The notes under the pieces were generated by a model, which did not search any database, had not been told where the DNA came from, and saw only the letters and a list, made by a program, of their open reading frames with translations. This document shows positions 22,485-34,725 of a DNA stretch of 64,000 nucleotides, one piece after another (the stretch's first letter is position 1; every line of letters begins with the position of its first letter). Location of the stretch: positions 124,001 through 188,000 of the forward strand of contig WEDG01002810.1 of assembly GCA_017591395.1 (NCBI GenBank), given 5' to 3'. This DNA is from Schistocephalus solidus (taxonomy: Eukaryota > Platyhelminthes > Cestoda > Diphyllobothriidea > Diphyllobothriidae). The translations under genes were made by a program, and so were the position numbers.

Positions 22485-24600
22485 GATAGGGAGATTCTGT
22501 TAACGATTTAGTGCTCTGTAAACGGGTTCCAGTGTTTGAATTATCAAGCTGCAGGAACAGTTGGTATAGCCGCTACCGATGGCCCTAATGTGAGCGTCCA
22601 TGATGATGATGGTAATGATGACGGGGGAGGCGGAGTACGAGCAGGAGAAATTCTTTTTAGAGACTGAGCATACCTGATTTAGAATTCAGTTTTGTCAAAC
22701 GATCGAAGTGGCAGACGTTTCAAGCGTACTTCAAGTTCACATTAGTTCAATTTTCGCAAGTATTCGTGTTTCCAAAATGTAAATAAAATTGTGTCCTCGT
22801 CTATCGTTGAGTGCTTATCAGACTGGAAGTGTCATCGTTTTAACCAAAGTGGTTTCTTTGAACGTTCACGGTAGGTACACTTTGTTACTTAATTTGAAGT
22901 GGCGCGAAAATTATATGTCTACGGGGGCCAAAGTAAAATTATTCAGCGGATAAAGATAATAAAACTTTGCTCGAAAACCAAACGCATTCGTGATGTATTG
23001 TAAGCAGACTAGGCTATCTCTATCCGTTTGAGAGACACATGAACTACCGCTTTAGATTTTTCACCAATCCTGGCCACGACTCCAACTTTGCTTGCCACCA
23101 AAGTTTGGTGCATTCCACCTAGAGCCGGGATCACCAACACCGCGACCCATCGATCGGTGCCTGCTGTGATCAGATCACCGCAGGTTGGTGGGTCGGTGAA
23201 ACATGAGCAGCTGACGCAAAAGAGGATGCTGCGTCTCAAAACTTCTCCTTTCTTTAAAAGGACTAGTGCAAAAAGGCCGTTTTGAACGAACAGCGGCAGG
23301 TAACGAGGGAGGAAAATTACAATGTCAAAGAAAGCAAGTCCCGCCCGAAGTATATCGAGCCAGTGAACCCCCGAATTCGACCCAGACGCTCTGTCCTCCG
23401 AAATAATGTGGGCGCGCCTTCCGGATGTGGGAAAAAAATGATGTTACTTCTTTTATGCCCTCCGATACAAGGTCAGTTTTACAGCATAAAAACTGCACTG
23501 GTGGGCACCCCACACTCTAAAAATGGGTGCACATGCCCAGTAGACTTCAAAATAAACATCTTCGCTTTTTATTTGAGCGAAAACAAGGCAGTGAAGTTCT
23601 AACTTTATTATTTGCGCGAGCTCGGCATCGGGAAGTCCTTTCCGCATAAACAAAACGAACTTACTTCCGTCTAAATGTTGAATAGGATCATTTTACGCAG
23701 ATGGCTATTGTTATCCAGGAGAAGTGATGCCGCATAAAAACACTATCGACATGAGGTGACAAAAAATGCTTTAGCACGGTGTTCAAAATCCAAACAGTCG
23801 GTCCGAATGACTTCGAGCATTGTGTTTTTTATCAAAAAATGTACCTTTCAAGGTGGAAATCAACCCTATTTAAATTACATCGGTAAATTCGTATGTCGAT
23901 ACTTGTCACATACTGCACCTACAGAGTTTCACGTGTTTCTTTGCTAGAGGGCGTCGATATAAAATAGATGAAGTTTACCAAAATGACCCTTGCCAACAGA
24001 AAACGCCATTGTAGTCTGCGAAACCTAAGTTCGAGAAAAATTTGAAACAGCGCATTAATTTCAGAAGTGCTTTTTCACAAAAAACCTGGATTTCTAAGCC
24101 GTGTGGAATTTAAACGCCCTTAAAAAAGACATCTTTTCCATCAACATACCCATAAGTTCTAGGCAGTGGCAACTACGCCACAAGTAACCAAAAATGCCGA
24201 ATAGGGCAAAAAGCCAAAAAAATGCCGAATGGGACGAAAGTTACTTTCTATGGAAAAAAATGGAGAATACGCAACTAAAAACTATCTCAAGGGAGTCACT
24301 TTTTAAAGAGAGACTTATCTAGAGGTTTTCATTTGCTCAAAAGCAGGCGCTTTCGTTGTGACTGTCTGCTAGCTGCGTAAAGTGAACCCATAAATATTCT
24401 CTAAACCCTCGTCTGAGTAAACGAATGACCGAGAACTGCATATAAGGGCGAATGCTCTGAAGTTTCACTCTGTTTTGAAAATATTGCTAACCACAAAATG
24501 CAGAACTTATCTTTATGATCCATGGATTCAGAACACCGATACTCGCGGAGTCTTAATTGACACTTCAAAGACCTCTTGAACGTTAACGGGCTCTACCGTC
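22485..24600. other. No recognisable gene
   Basis: A 76-codon minus frame at 23009-23239 (…CGDLITAGTDRWVAVLVIPA…) has protein-like composition but no family I can name and no convincing splice sites. Otherwise AT-rich sequence with A-runs around 23760-24280. Confidence 0.4.
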
Positions 24601-24920
24601 ATCAGAAAGTCACAGTCTTTGATGAATGCTCACCGATCGTTAATGGAGCTCACTCGTCCCGTTCTACCTTAGGGCTCATTCTCGAGCCTCGACAGTAGCC
24701 GCATAGCGGCTTGAAGTAGTAGTAGTAGTATAAGTAGTAGTAGAGGTAGATTGACAATGCCGATACCGCTCAACGGTTAGAGCGGTGAAAATATGATCAA
24801 AGGTCGCGGGTTCGAGTCTCGGGTGAAGCACCACCTGGGCTTGGGGATGGCTGGCTAATAAGGCTAATGAACCAGAAATGGCCATCCTAGTCTCCCTTGT
24901 CTTTGTAAACATTGCTAATC
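24600..24920. repeat. SINE pieces around a (GTA)n tract
   Basis: A minus-strand upstream module (24620-24710, CTCACCGATCG to GCCGCATAGCGGC), a short GTA microsatellite (24714-24746), then a plus-strand tRNA-like head (24765-24835, B-box-like GGTTCGAGTCTC) and tail to CTCCCTTGTCTTTG at about 24905. The hammerhead-like core is disrupted here (GGCTGGCTAATAAGGC). Confidence 0.68.
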
Positions 24921-24924
24921 TGCC

Positions 24925-26035
24925 CGTAAAGAGCACAGTAATTTTGCAGGAAAATCTCGTCATACATAGAAAAGGGTGAAAAGGACTGCTTGTGCTCCGC
25001 CCCTCCCCTCCCCCCTAACTCGACAACGAATTCCGACCCTAAACAACTTAATGGATGGGGTTAATGCTCGCTTTAGAAATAGGTTTAGGATAAGGTTGGT
25101 ATGTAGGTGGGTGTAGATAGGTAGGAGGGTATTACGGTCGAATTGAGTGCGAAAAAACAGCTCACATGACCGATGAATGATGACTGCTCCAGCCCTATTG
25201 CCACTGCTCCCGTATTGCACGGCGGGGGGAGGCCATACAAGAATTTTTTGACGGTTAGGGAAATCGCGCAAACAGCCCTTGCAAAAATTGCATGTCCGTG
25301 ATTGTACCCACTAAGCATGTTCATAGTGCTTTGTTTCTGACACATGATATGCGATCTTGTTAAAGAGTTAATTTGTACATTGTCCATATCCACGAAAGCT
25401 AACAAAATAATCTTCACCTGGAACACCAGCATCTTGAACGGTGTAAAAACGAAAAAAATTCAACTAAGTTTTCAAGTACAAATTTTGTGAATAACCAATA
25501 AGCATCAGGCAGCCACGTTGAATATTGTTTTATTTCTTATAGCACATTTGGTCCAAAAAATATCAAAAAAGAACCTTTTGACGCCAGGCGATGTTAAGGC
25601 TATTTTATTTCTTAAGTGGTTTACACTGAACTGTATTATCAACTTCAAAACAATAAGTTAATCATCTGACAGGCAGTTAAGTGCTGTCCGAACTTCCGGT
25701 TTTCAAAAATAATTCATACATCTAACAATGTAGTATATCTTCCAATATTTAAATGTCATCCTAGTCGGTGCATATGGGGTGGTTTTAGGTGTTGGAGGAT
25801 TTTTGTGAACTTGCACATATTTCGTGACTGCTACCAACTGACTGACTGACTCATGAGAGGTAACAAGCCAGGAATGGTCGTTCCGGCCTCCCTTGTATTG
25901 CGCAGTACTACTAATATCCTCCCTTGCAGTACGAATGTGCCTGGAGTCGTTGAAAGACACTTGGAAAACACAAAATAACAGTGGCACACAAACTGATGGC
26001 TACTTTACGCACTGAAATTCAATAAGCTAAAGATA
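24925..26035. other. No gene; short SINE tail and TTAGG-like words
   Basis: A plus-strand SINE tail remnant lies at 25850-25905 (TAACAAGCCAGGAATGG...TCTCCCTTGT-like). Around 25070-25105 there are GGTTTAGGATAAGG-like words resembling the 35.2 kb tract. No coding evidence. Confidence 0.4.
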
Positions 26036-26039
26036 GGGT

Positions 26040-26330
26040 CATTCAGCTCGATAAGAGGGAAGTCCTCTGCAGGGTTCCATGTGATGCCTGCGAAGCCGTA
26101 TATTGCGGTCAAACACAAAAATTCGCCTCCTCACGCATCTGCGAACATCAACTGGTAAGTGAAAGACGGAACCATTTGTATATGCGATGAATGCCCTAGA
26201 AACCAGGCGCACCTTCGCCTGTGACAAACGTTTGTTCATCGTCTGCCCCTCCAAAAAGCCCGAGAGCTTCTTGAAGCGCTATACTCTGATGAGGCAGGCA
26301 GCAATGGACACAGTGAGTTAGATACCAAGT
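26040..26330 (+). pseudogene. Decayed Penelope GIY-YIG remnant
   Basis: Plus-strand translation gives REVLCRVPCDACEAVYCGQT then RICEHQLVSERRNH, matching the GIY-YIG start (VPCxxCxAVYCGQT) and the R...EH block of Penelope nucleases. After a stop and a frame shift the rest of the domain is readable in pieces (TFACDKRLFIVCPSKKPESF). It is a different lineage from the 3-6 kb element (CGQT rather than VGET). No RT part is attached. Confidence 0.65.
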
Positions 26331-26564
26331 ACAAAAATCCCAATAAAAATGAAAGAGACAAGGACGACTCATATAGAATGACTCACATGTCGGGCACTCA
26401 GTGACGCAAACAGCGAACAAGTACGATTTTCTAAGCATGTTTGAAAGTTTAACTGTTCTTACTGAGTTTCTCAAGTCAGACGAAGACTATGGATCCAGCA
26501 TTGAACATAAATCTAATAGAGTTTTCTAATTTTTCCAAACAATGTATTTGCCTCCCGATTGGAA

Positions 26565-26835
26565 CCGACAAGAAAACGAGCTCGCGGCGCAGTGGGTTAG
26601 AACGTTGGACTTCGAACCAACAGTTCGTGAGTTCGAGCCTCGGGTGCGGCAACACCTGGGTTGGGTACGTCTGGCTGATGACGGCTAATAAGCCAGAAAT
26701 GGCCATTCCAGTCTCCCTTATCTTTGTCGGTCATGATATTCTGCCTATAACCTAGCCGTTGTGCGGCTGCTGGTGGGGCTCGAGAATGAGCCCAAGGCAC
26801 AACGGGACGCGTAAGTCCGTGTAACCGATCGGTGA
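26565..26835 (+). repeat. SINE copy
   Basis: tRNA-like head 26578-26650 (GCGGCGCAGTGGGTTAGAAC; B box GAGTTCGAGCCTC), tail with intact CTGATGACGGCTAATAAGCC and GAAATGGCC (about 26683-26706), TCTCCCTTATCTTTGTCGG, then the next upstream module (GCCGTTGTGCGGCTGCTGGT to TGTAACCGATCGGTGAAC). The head is too degenerate in the acceptor stem to be a working tRNA. Confidence 0.78.
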
Positions 26836-26839
26836 ACAG

Positions 26840-27530
26840 GAGAAAACATATAGACTCTGCCATTCGCTGAGGTGTGACGCCTGCCAAAGAATAAAATGTC
26901 TGACTAAGCATGTTCAGTTCATTCTTCTATCGACAATGCTAGAAGTCCCAATAAATACAGTCGTTTTAAAGTTCCTAAATTATACCTAGCAACGCTTTAG
27001 CTCCACAACCTGCAAAACAAATTTTGCGTAAGCAGCATACTCGCAGTTTATTGGTCTTTAATTGCAGGCAGGATGATGCTTCGAATCTTTGTCTCTTCCT
27101 TACAGGGCCGACGGGTTGGAGCGAAGATCGAAAAGCACTAGACACTTCCGCAGTATGAATAAAAATATCTTTATGCAAATCACGCCCGTATTATATGCAC
27201 TCAGCAGACGCGCTTACGTCTCGCATTGCCCCTATCTTCAGGTCGGCGCCAAAAAAAACAGAAAAACACAATTTGAGTTGTGATACTGTCTGCTGAGAAG
27301 AAATGACGTAAAAAAGTTCGACGCAAAGAGCTTTTTCTATCTCAAGCAGGCATATCTGTGACGAATATAGTAAAATATGCTTAGGAACCTGAAAATTGGT
27401 AGTGGAAATTTGAATCATACTCATTAACGGTCATGTTGATAAGTTCCATAGTTTAGGCGGTTTATCACTTCTGTTAGCCATGAGGAGACAAACAGGCTGC
27501 ATGCATGCCTGTGGGCACACAAAACACGAT
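26840..27530. other. No recognisable gene
   Basis: Short frames only and no motif. Nothing repeat-like found. Confidence 0.4.
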
Positions 27531-27534
27531 AGAC

Positions 27535-27780
27535 AGAAAAAGATTACCGACAAAGACAAAGGAAACTGAAATGATCATTTCTGGTTTATAAGCCGTCATC
27601 AGCCAGCTCTTTGTCCTGTTGGTCACTCAAAGGTTGGGGCATTGCACTTCCATCCAACAGGTCACAGGTCCGAGCCTCAGGTGGTGCGGCACCTGAGACG
27701 TGGACCGAAATTGAGCCCCAAGGTACATCATCACGAGTGTGTTCTGTAACGCGACCAGTGAATGCCCCGCTACCATGAAG
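27535..27780. repeat. Rearranged SINE fragment
   Basis: Begins as a minus-strand tail (ACCGACAAAGACAAAGG, AATGATCATTTCTGG, AGCCGTCATCAGCCAG at 27545-27608), then has head-like and tail-like pieces in other order (GGTCACAGGTCCGAGCCTCA near 27660). Degenerate. Confidence 0.55.
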
Positions 27781-27784
27781 AACA

Positions 27785-28930
27785 CTTTTGATCTCATATT
27801 GCCAGTGTGGCTGCCTTAAAAGTTAAATATTGATAATGCACCTGTCGGTCAGAAAATTCTCGCACCCGAATGCAGGGCTTTTTACTGTTGCGTTAGCTAA
27901 AACCGCTCGGCCGTCTGTACTCTCGTCCCCGAAAGTTTTTTAAAAAAACAGGATCTTGCTCCGATCTCTGACCCAGAATCTAGTGTAAAAAACCAATTCT
28001 CTCTCTCACTCTCCCTCGGTCAGTTTTGTGCAGTGTCAGGGTCAGGGGGGTGGGAGTGAGTTGCCGTGCGGGCTGTTCAGAACCTTAAACTGAGGGATCA
28101 GGTTCTCACCACGGAGACTATGAAGAAAGTCGAGGGAGGTGTAGGTTAATTCAAACCCTAGTTGGGCTGAAATACGATTTTGGGGGACTTTTGAAGAGCA
28201 CTCAACGTGGGAGGATTAGAAGAAGAGAGGATGTGGACTGGTCATGAGAGAAAGAAGACGGCACACATACGAACCCGCGTGAAAGTCACCCGAGAATTGC
28301 AACAAGGAAGCGAACCAACGTCTCTTCTTGATTCAAAGGCAACCAACGTGACCTGACAATAGTGGTGGCGGCGGTGGTGTTTTCTTGAGGTCAGAATCTA
28401 CATACCCATAATCATACGAGGATGCGATTGAAGCCCCCCGGATGGTTAATGTGAGCAAAATCATTCAGAAAAAGTTTGGGTTTGCAGGCCTTAAAGTGGG
28501 CGTGAATGTCGAATTAGAGAGTGAGGTGCTGTAGATTCGTTCTGAGTTAATTGTTTCATTAGGGTGTTTCCACAATAATTAAAACGAGGCACGGTCATCG
28601 TGGAGTTGTCCAAGAACACTGACTACATTTATTCTCAGTCAAAAATTGGAAGAAAATTCGGATCGAAATATTCCCGAAGAAACACTTTAAACACTACTGA
28701 GGAGGAGTACTAACCCCGAAAGGGCACCCGAGACCTTCTGCCTGAAACTAGGAAAAGGAAGGGTGCGTAAAAGGTCCCCGTGCTGAGTAATCCTTTGAAG
28801 ATAAAAAAGCCAGTTTCTTCCTTACGATCTATAACTGAAAATGTGCACGCATCATCCAGAAAACACTGGAACCACAAGAAACGAAGTTTCACGTCCAAAA
28901 TATCTCAGCAGGCAGCCTAAGACAGTTCGG
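27785..28930. other. No recognisable gene
   Basis: Short frames only. A purine/GT-rich stretch lies at about 28020-28400. No domain seen. Confidence 0.4.
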
Positions 28931-28934
28931 CCGT

Positions 28935-29105
28935 CATTACCGACGAGGCCCACCATAGGCGCCGCAGCAAGGTGGACGCAGGAACTGTAAATCGCGCGTG
29001 AATTAGTTTAGAGTGATAGTAGACTTGCGTTGAATACACGGCACTTTCTGACCACTCGCCCACCTGGAGCCGGTGTCAAGACCAAGTCCTGAATTAAAGA
29101 GGTGA
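28935..29105 (+). repeat. R380 fragment
   Basis: Shares CGACGAGGCCCACC, GCGCGTGAATTAGTTTAGAG, TGATAGTAGACTTGCG and CCACCTGGAGCCGGTGTCAA with R380 units. Truncated at both ends. Confidence 0.6.
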
Positions 29106-29577
29106 AATCGGGTGCAGTGGTTACATTCAACACAAAAAGGTCAAATTTCAATCGTCCAAACTCTCGTTTTCCCATCTTTTGATGCACACCAAATTGCCCT
29201 GTTGGACAAGAAATCGACGAACGTCTCAAGGAATATGCAAAGTGGTGACAACATATGTCGAAATCTTGCATGTAGCATCAAACAGGGTACACACGATGTT
29301 ATTTTGGCGCTTCATTGGACGTGTTTTTAGCACACTCAAGTGGATTAGACCCGGGAGCTTTGCGATACTTGATGAGTATTTATGTGTCATGAATTTTGGA
29401 CACATCTTAACTCGAATTTTTCAGAAAGGATGCACTACTCATTTCTTTTCTTGGTGAGATACACTTGCAGTCACTCTCCTAAAAACTTGAACGGGTTAGG
29501 CCATATATTAGAGCAAGGATCATGCATAGAATCATATCTACACTAAGAGTGCAGCATTCCGTTTGGGATTAGAGCAA

Positions 29578-29635
29578 CGTGATGGTGGTGGTGGTAGTAG
29601 TAGTAGTAGTAATATTAGTAGTAGTAGTAGTAGCT

Positions 29636-29678
<43 letters not shown>

Positions 29679-29711
29679 GAGTAGGAGTAGTAGTAGTAAT
29701 AGTAGTAGTAT

Positions 29712-29753
<42 letters not shown>

Positions 29754-29798
29754 CAGCAGTAGTAGTAGAAGTAGGAGTAGTAGTAGTAATACTAGTAT

Positions 29799-29866
<68 letters not shown>

Positions 29867-29895
29867 GTAGTAGGAGTAGTAGTAGTAGTTATATT
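29578..29895. repeat. ~310 bp (GTA)n trinucleotide block
   Basis: Nearly pure GTA/AGT repeats with occasional AGG, AGC and ATT variants. Frames through it read poly-Ser or poly-Val and are not genes. It is the longest simple repeat in the window. Confidence 0.93.
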
Positions 29896-29939
29896 GATAG
29901 CTTCTAACGTGATAAAAATGTTTCCTTAATATCACAACG

Positions 29940-30640
29940 AAGTCTACGGTATTGGATGGTTGTTCATAGCCGATGATATTCGCCACATTTGACAGAGAAC
30001 AGACATCCCTTGAGTCCTGTATAAGGGGCTGTATTGGCACCCAACCAACATATGCTCGATGTCTTCAATTTCGGAGCAACTTGTTTTCAGCGTCAAGTGC
30101 TCCCCGATGACTAGGCATCGTCGCTCATGGTACATCGTGGACAACCGACAGAGGTTTTTCAGACAGTACCTTAGGTTTGGAGCCTCCTGATTTGGCTCGA
30201 TGCGCCAGCTCTGCCTCTGTTATTACTCCGCAGACGCCTGGAAACACTATCAAGGCAAGTGTCTTTGGTCGCAACTGCTGTGGGCATTCAAAGAATACGA
30301 AAAAGTCTGTCTTCTCGGTGTGCTGGTTTTTCATACAATACGCCAGCTCTGTTGCCAAAAGCACACTCTTACCATCACTCCAAAAAAAGGTGTCAACATT
30401 TCATCTTAGTTTGAAAGAAATGACGGACTCACAGTTAAGCTGAGCCCCTTCCTGACATCGGACTATCCGGTAGTAATAAAAATACTTGCCATCTCATATG
30501 CACGTTTTCCTCGGTTGAGTCACCTTGGACCACGAAGTGATGTGAGGAGTCCAGTTGGAAGAGTGGATCCTGTCGGGGATGAAACGTGACAGGCACTGTT
30601 GCGGTTACTTCAACTATTCGGGTTACCACACGAACTGATA
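29940..30640 (-). pseudogene. Possible decayed LINE 3' coding end
   Basis: The minus-strand frame near 30000-30090 reads CSEIEDIEHMLVGCQYSPLY, resembling the C...EHLL..C motif at the C-terminus of several LINE proteins. Other minus-strand pieces upstream (30125-30629) are protein-like but interrupted by stops. No RT motif seen, so the assignment is tentative. Confidence 0.28.
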
Positions 30641-30644
30641 ATCG

Positions 30645-31965
30645 CTAGTATTTGGGGGGAGGGCATTTCAATTCACCCTCCGGGAGTTCCCTGCTTGTTA
30701 GTTTTTGTCCGTGCTTCTTCTGAGAGACAGCCTGCCTGTTCAGTTGCCGTCACTTTGCAAGCTCCTTTCTGACGGCTCCAGTTTCCAGCAAGACCACTGC
30801 CCAAGTTGCTGGCGCATAGCAACGTCAGTAGCCTCCTTGCGGTAAAAACCGCGACCGACTTCAAGGGACTCGAGGGAACACCGAGCCACCGATCGTATCA
30901 CGGTGGCGTGAGGTCGGTGTGTTTACCAAAACGGATACCCCACAGTGTAGGAGTAGCTTGCACACACACATGACGGGGGGTCTGTGTTCTGCAATACTGA
31001 CGATGATTTCTTAGCCACCGTTGCCGCTCAATTCAAGGCCCCCACTTTCCAAAAGTAAATACAGATGCCTGTCGCTATTGACATCGTCGCCTGAGTTGCG
31101 AAACGATAAATTTTGCCAGCAGAGAGAGAGAACGAGAGCGAGTCAAGGCGCATGCAGATAAACCTCACTTTCTGTGTGAGTGTGTGTGTGTGTGTGTGCA
31201 TATACACGCTCGCACACACACACACACATACAGGAAGTCACAGAGAACTCGTATGCGCGGAAACGCAGGCACGCTAATAGCGGGTTCGCAAGTAAATGCC
31301 ATAAATTATTGCGACATAAGGAATACATCATAGCCCGGCGCTAATGGCCGTCGGGACCGTCATTCACGTTTACCACGCCTTGCCCCCTCCTAATATTCAG
31401 GCCGAAACACAGTCGACATAGATTCTCTCTCTCTCGCGCTCTCTGAGGTTGTGCGCCCTGCGACGGGGATTTCACTGCACTTCACTGTCAGCGAATTGTT
31501 AAGCAACGCGAATTCCTTCATCCGCAACCAACAATTCTGACAATCGGCTGTGCAAATACCAGATCAAAACTAGGCTGCGCTTTGTAAACGCTGCAGTGGT
31601 TATGGCCGAAAGTATCAGTAATTCCACTTTTACAGGAATTGGAATTGTGTTAAAAACGGAGGCTGATGGGCCGCCCATTTCCGATGGATCGCCGCATGCA
31701 TCAGTTTATAGTAAAGAGTCCTATTTGAAAGTCATCTCAGTCTAGTAACATAAAAACCCCATCTATCCAAACAGGGTTCTGTAAATAGCCAACTAAAATC
31801 AATTATTCCTTTGACCCAATTGTGAAAAATCAGGTGGCTTCGGTGGGAAGCTGCCGAGTTTTTAACATATGGGTCAAAGGAATTATTAAAACCTGCCAAA
31901 ATCATCTACGTAATCAATTAAAAAATAATGTTCCGATAAAATAAATGTAATATTTGGCATTTTTC
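30645..31965. other. No recognisable gene; palindromic GT/CA tract
   Basis: Contains the GT/CA tract at 31173-31231 and a CT run near 31420-31445. Short frames only. Confidence 0.4.
31173..31231. repeat. (GT)n followed by (CA)n, palindromic
   Basis: About nine GT repeats (TGTGTGTGTGTGTGTGTG), a short linker GCATATACACGCTCG, then CACACACACACACACA. The two halves are mutually complementary and alternate purine/pyrimidine. Confidence 0.85.
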
Positions 31966-32059
31966 TTCTAAAATTCGGTGAAACAAAAGGCGACAGGATT
32001 CAGATTCAGGCATCTCACACCGGGCCTCACAGCCAGGGACCAGGACTGACCATTTCGCC

Positions 32060-32280
32060 AGGAAGGAAATTGCCCAGAAGATCTCCTACAGAACTTGCGA
32101 AGAAGTCTACTGCGGCCGAACCGGTAATTCTGCCCAGCATTGCTACACAAACACTGTTCAGCGGCAAGGAGACGAGACCATTTACTCCTGGTACCCATGC
32201 TCACAATGGGCACGTGACACACATTTTTATGAGCGAACGCGCACAGCCGGCGTCTGCACAACAATGAAAGCACCGGAGTT
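32060..32280 (+). pseudogene. Possible GIY-YIG (Penelope) remnant
   Basis: Plus-strand reading ISYRTCEEVYCGRTGNSAQH resembles the Y...C..VYCGxTG start of Penelope nucleases, then drifts into unrecognisable sequence (YSWYPCSQWARDTHF). Related to the 26.0 kb remnant more than to the 3-6 kb element. Short and heavily decayed. Confidence 0.35.
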
Positions 32281-32539
32281 CCCAAATGTATGGATAAATA
32301 GGCAATTCGATTTGGATGTCACAGCCAACATTTAAAAATACAAGTGAAGGTCATTGAAGCAAACTCAATTTGATTAACGAGCTGCAATCGACGCGCATTT
32401 AAGCAAACTCTAATAAGTGAAAGTCAAAAAACTGTCAGGGTAGACTGCTAGTACGTCGTACGAGAAGATGGGAGCCATTTTGGAGTAATTAAATAGATGT
32501 CCTGCGTTTATACAAACTTGATCTATATACTTTTGGATT

Positions 32540-33250
32540 TAACAGTCCCTGCAACGACAAGGGAGACTATAATGACCTGTTTTTGTTGATTAACCATCGT
32601 CTGGCAGCTACCTTTGGAGCACCTAGGATGTGGACTCACGTTCTTTGGTCGTCTAGCTTTATTAAGTCCGATGCTCCACAAAGTGAGGCACGAACGCGTT
32701 GTTCTGCCGGTTATAATCGGAAATATTAACTACGTTGGAAGTGTGTTCACTGATCTGGTTACGGGGCACGCTGGTCCCATTATGCCTTGGGACTCATTGT
32801 GCGGTCCGGCAGACAGTCACAAAGCGACTAGCCATGTATGTAAAGCGAAGAGGCTATATATATTGGGTATGACTGGCTGATGACGGCTAATAAGCCAGAA
32901 ATGGCCATTCCGGTCTCCCTTGTCTTTGTCGGTTCCACCTTATCATCATATCCTCCAAGTTGCTATGCGACTGCCTGCGAGGGCTCTAAAGTGAGCTCCA
33001 AGGCACAACGGAACATACCTGTTCCTTAGCCAGATCGGTGAACACCTCACTATCATAATTCATATTCCCGATCGCAAACCGACAAAACAACGGGCCCGTG
33101 GCTCAATGGTAGTGTGTTACACTCAAAGACCAAAGTTAGCGGGTTCGAATCTCGGGTGATCCACACCCGGGATTGGGTATGACTGGCTGATGACGGCTAA
33201 TAAGCCAGAAATAGCCATTCCGGTCTCCCTTGTCTTTGTCGGTTCCACCC
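32540..33250 (+). repeat. SINE cluster, one complete plus unit
   Basis: A degraded minus piece lies at 32540-32770. An isolated plus tail with intact core follows (32868-32945, ending GTCGGTTCCACCTTATC), then a complete plus unit 32950-33250. The unit comprises an upstream module (CTATGCGACTGCCTGCGAGG), head with GTGGCTCAATGGTAG and GGTTCGAATCTCG, core CTGATGACGGCTAATAAGCC plus GAAA at 33187-33211, and end GTCGGTTCCACCC. This is the best reference copy for the 'TTCCACC' subfamily. Confidence 0.82.

Positions 33251-33251
<1 letters not shown>

Positions 33252-33287
<36 letters not shown>
33252..33287. repeat. (TA)n microsatellite after a SINE 3' end
   Basis: About 17 TA units directly follow the SINE terminus, as at 6426 and 13217. 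Confidence 0.9.
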
Positions 33288-33288
<1 letters not shown>

Positions 33289-33289
33289 C

Positions 33290-34720
33290 TTTGCCGGCCG
33301 TGGTATTCCGTATATAGGATACCGAGAGTCAAGAAACCTAGTTTAACAGCTGAATGTATGCCTTAAACATCGGGATGATGCGTAGTACTATGCCAAGATA
33401 AATTTTGGGAAACTATTGCTTCCATATGAAAGAAGGTTCAGTTTCAAGACTTATTAAGAACACAATAATGCGCATACGTTTGATATTACATAGCTTATTT
33501 GAAACAGAAATGAGAAAAGCAAAAACTTTGTTTTGTAGGAGCAAACTTAGCCAATTGGGTGCATAAAAAATTAAAGTCCATATTCCTTAACAGTTATATG
33601 TGCATAAGCATTACTGCGTAACGATGTAACAAAAGTAACGGATGTAAGGAAACGTTTATCAAATTAAGTTCCGTCGGCATGACACAACTCTGAAGAATGT
33701 TGTTGGAAACCTAGTTCAAATATTCTCAGTTCGCCGGGGAAATGGTCGGTCAGATAAGGCATGATCAAAGCCATCTCAAGCACAGATACGGCGTTTCTAG
33801 TTAACTAGCCCTCTAAAAACATGGTTTATGCTTCGGACTTAAAAGAAAAAAAGGGACAGCTCCATACCACTTCCTCAGTCACGGGTAGAAACCTGATCGA
33901 AAACGAAAATAATTAGACTGAATGAAGCAAATTTCTTGTAGCCGATTGCCCTGACAGCCAATGCAAGCTAATTAAAATTCTCGAAGGCCCCGAAACTCGA
34001 ACTCAAATCTAACCTCGGAACCAAAACTAGGAAAGTAGGACTGATGACGGCACCCACTTGAAGACATCGCAGAGCAAACCATACCTTGAGAAAGGGTTGG
34101 GTGACTGCATCTACGCTATGGTAAAGGACACCAACGTCAATAGCCTTACCTTCCATCTCAGGAATGATAAAAATCGATTAGTGGCCGCAATGGGATAGGC
34201 CAGAGTGATCAATAAAGCCTCGAACCGGCAACTAGCAGCAATCTAGGCGTGAGAACAGACGCGACCGACCTACCGCTTCACTTGCAGGTGATTTTCGTCT
34301 GAGCAGTTACGCGACCCCAAACTATCGGCGTGGAAGGGCGGACGGCCTCGCCCCCATATCGCGTAGGCCGTCCGGACGTCATCGTGACACGACCCCTGTA
34401 TTCCCCCCGGGCAAACAACGAGCCAGGTCAGCCCCTGACAGAAGAAAATCGATAAAAACGCCTTTCCAGGCTTTTGAGTCCGATAGCAGGGCGGCTGGCT
34501 GTGGCCCTCACACCCTTCGTTGCCGGTTTACCGGTAAAAGTGTTTCGTTTTCAATACCATTACTCCGCCCACCTTCACAAAAAATTATGCATCCGAGATC
34601 ATATTCGTGATTTAATGCTGCTTCGGGGGGTTTAAGTCTTGCGACACCAACCCTTCTCTGTCACAATCCATTCGTAGAGCCGTAATAGGCTGCTAAAAAC
34701 TGCGTTATATTATTCTGCGT
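33290..34720. other. No recognisable gene; GC-rich hairpin near 34.35 kb
   Basis: Short frames only. A GC-rich island (34310-34420) contains a perfect 10-bp inverted repeat CGGACGGCCT (34339-34348) / AGGCCGTCCG (34365-34374) with a 16-nt loop. No gene assignment. Confidence 0.45.
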
Positions 34721-34725
34721 CATTT

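Noticed and set aside
29563..29929. Poly-Ser and poly-Val open frames over 110 codons
   Set aside because: They are translations of a (GTA)n microsatellite with no flanking coding signal.
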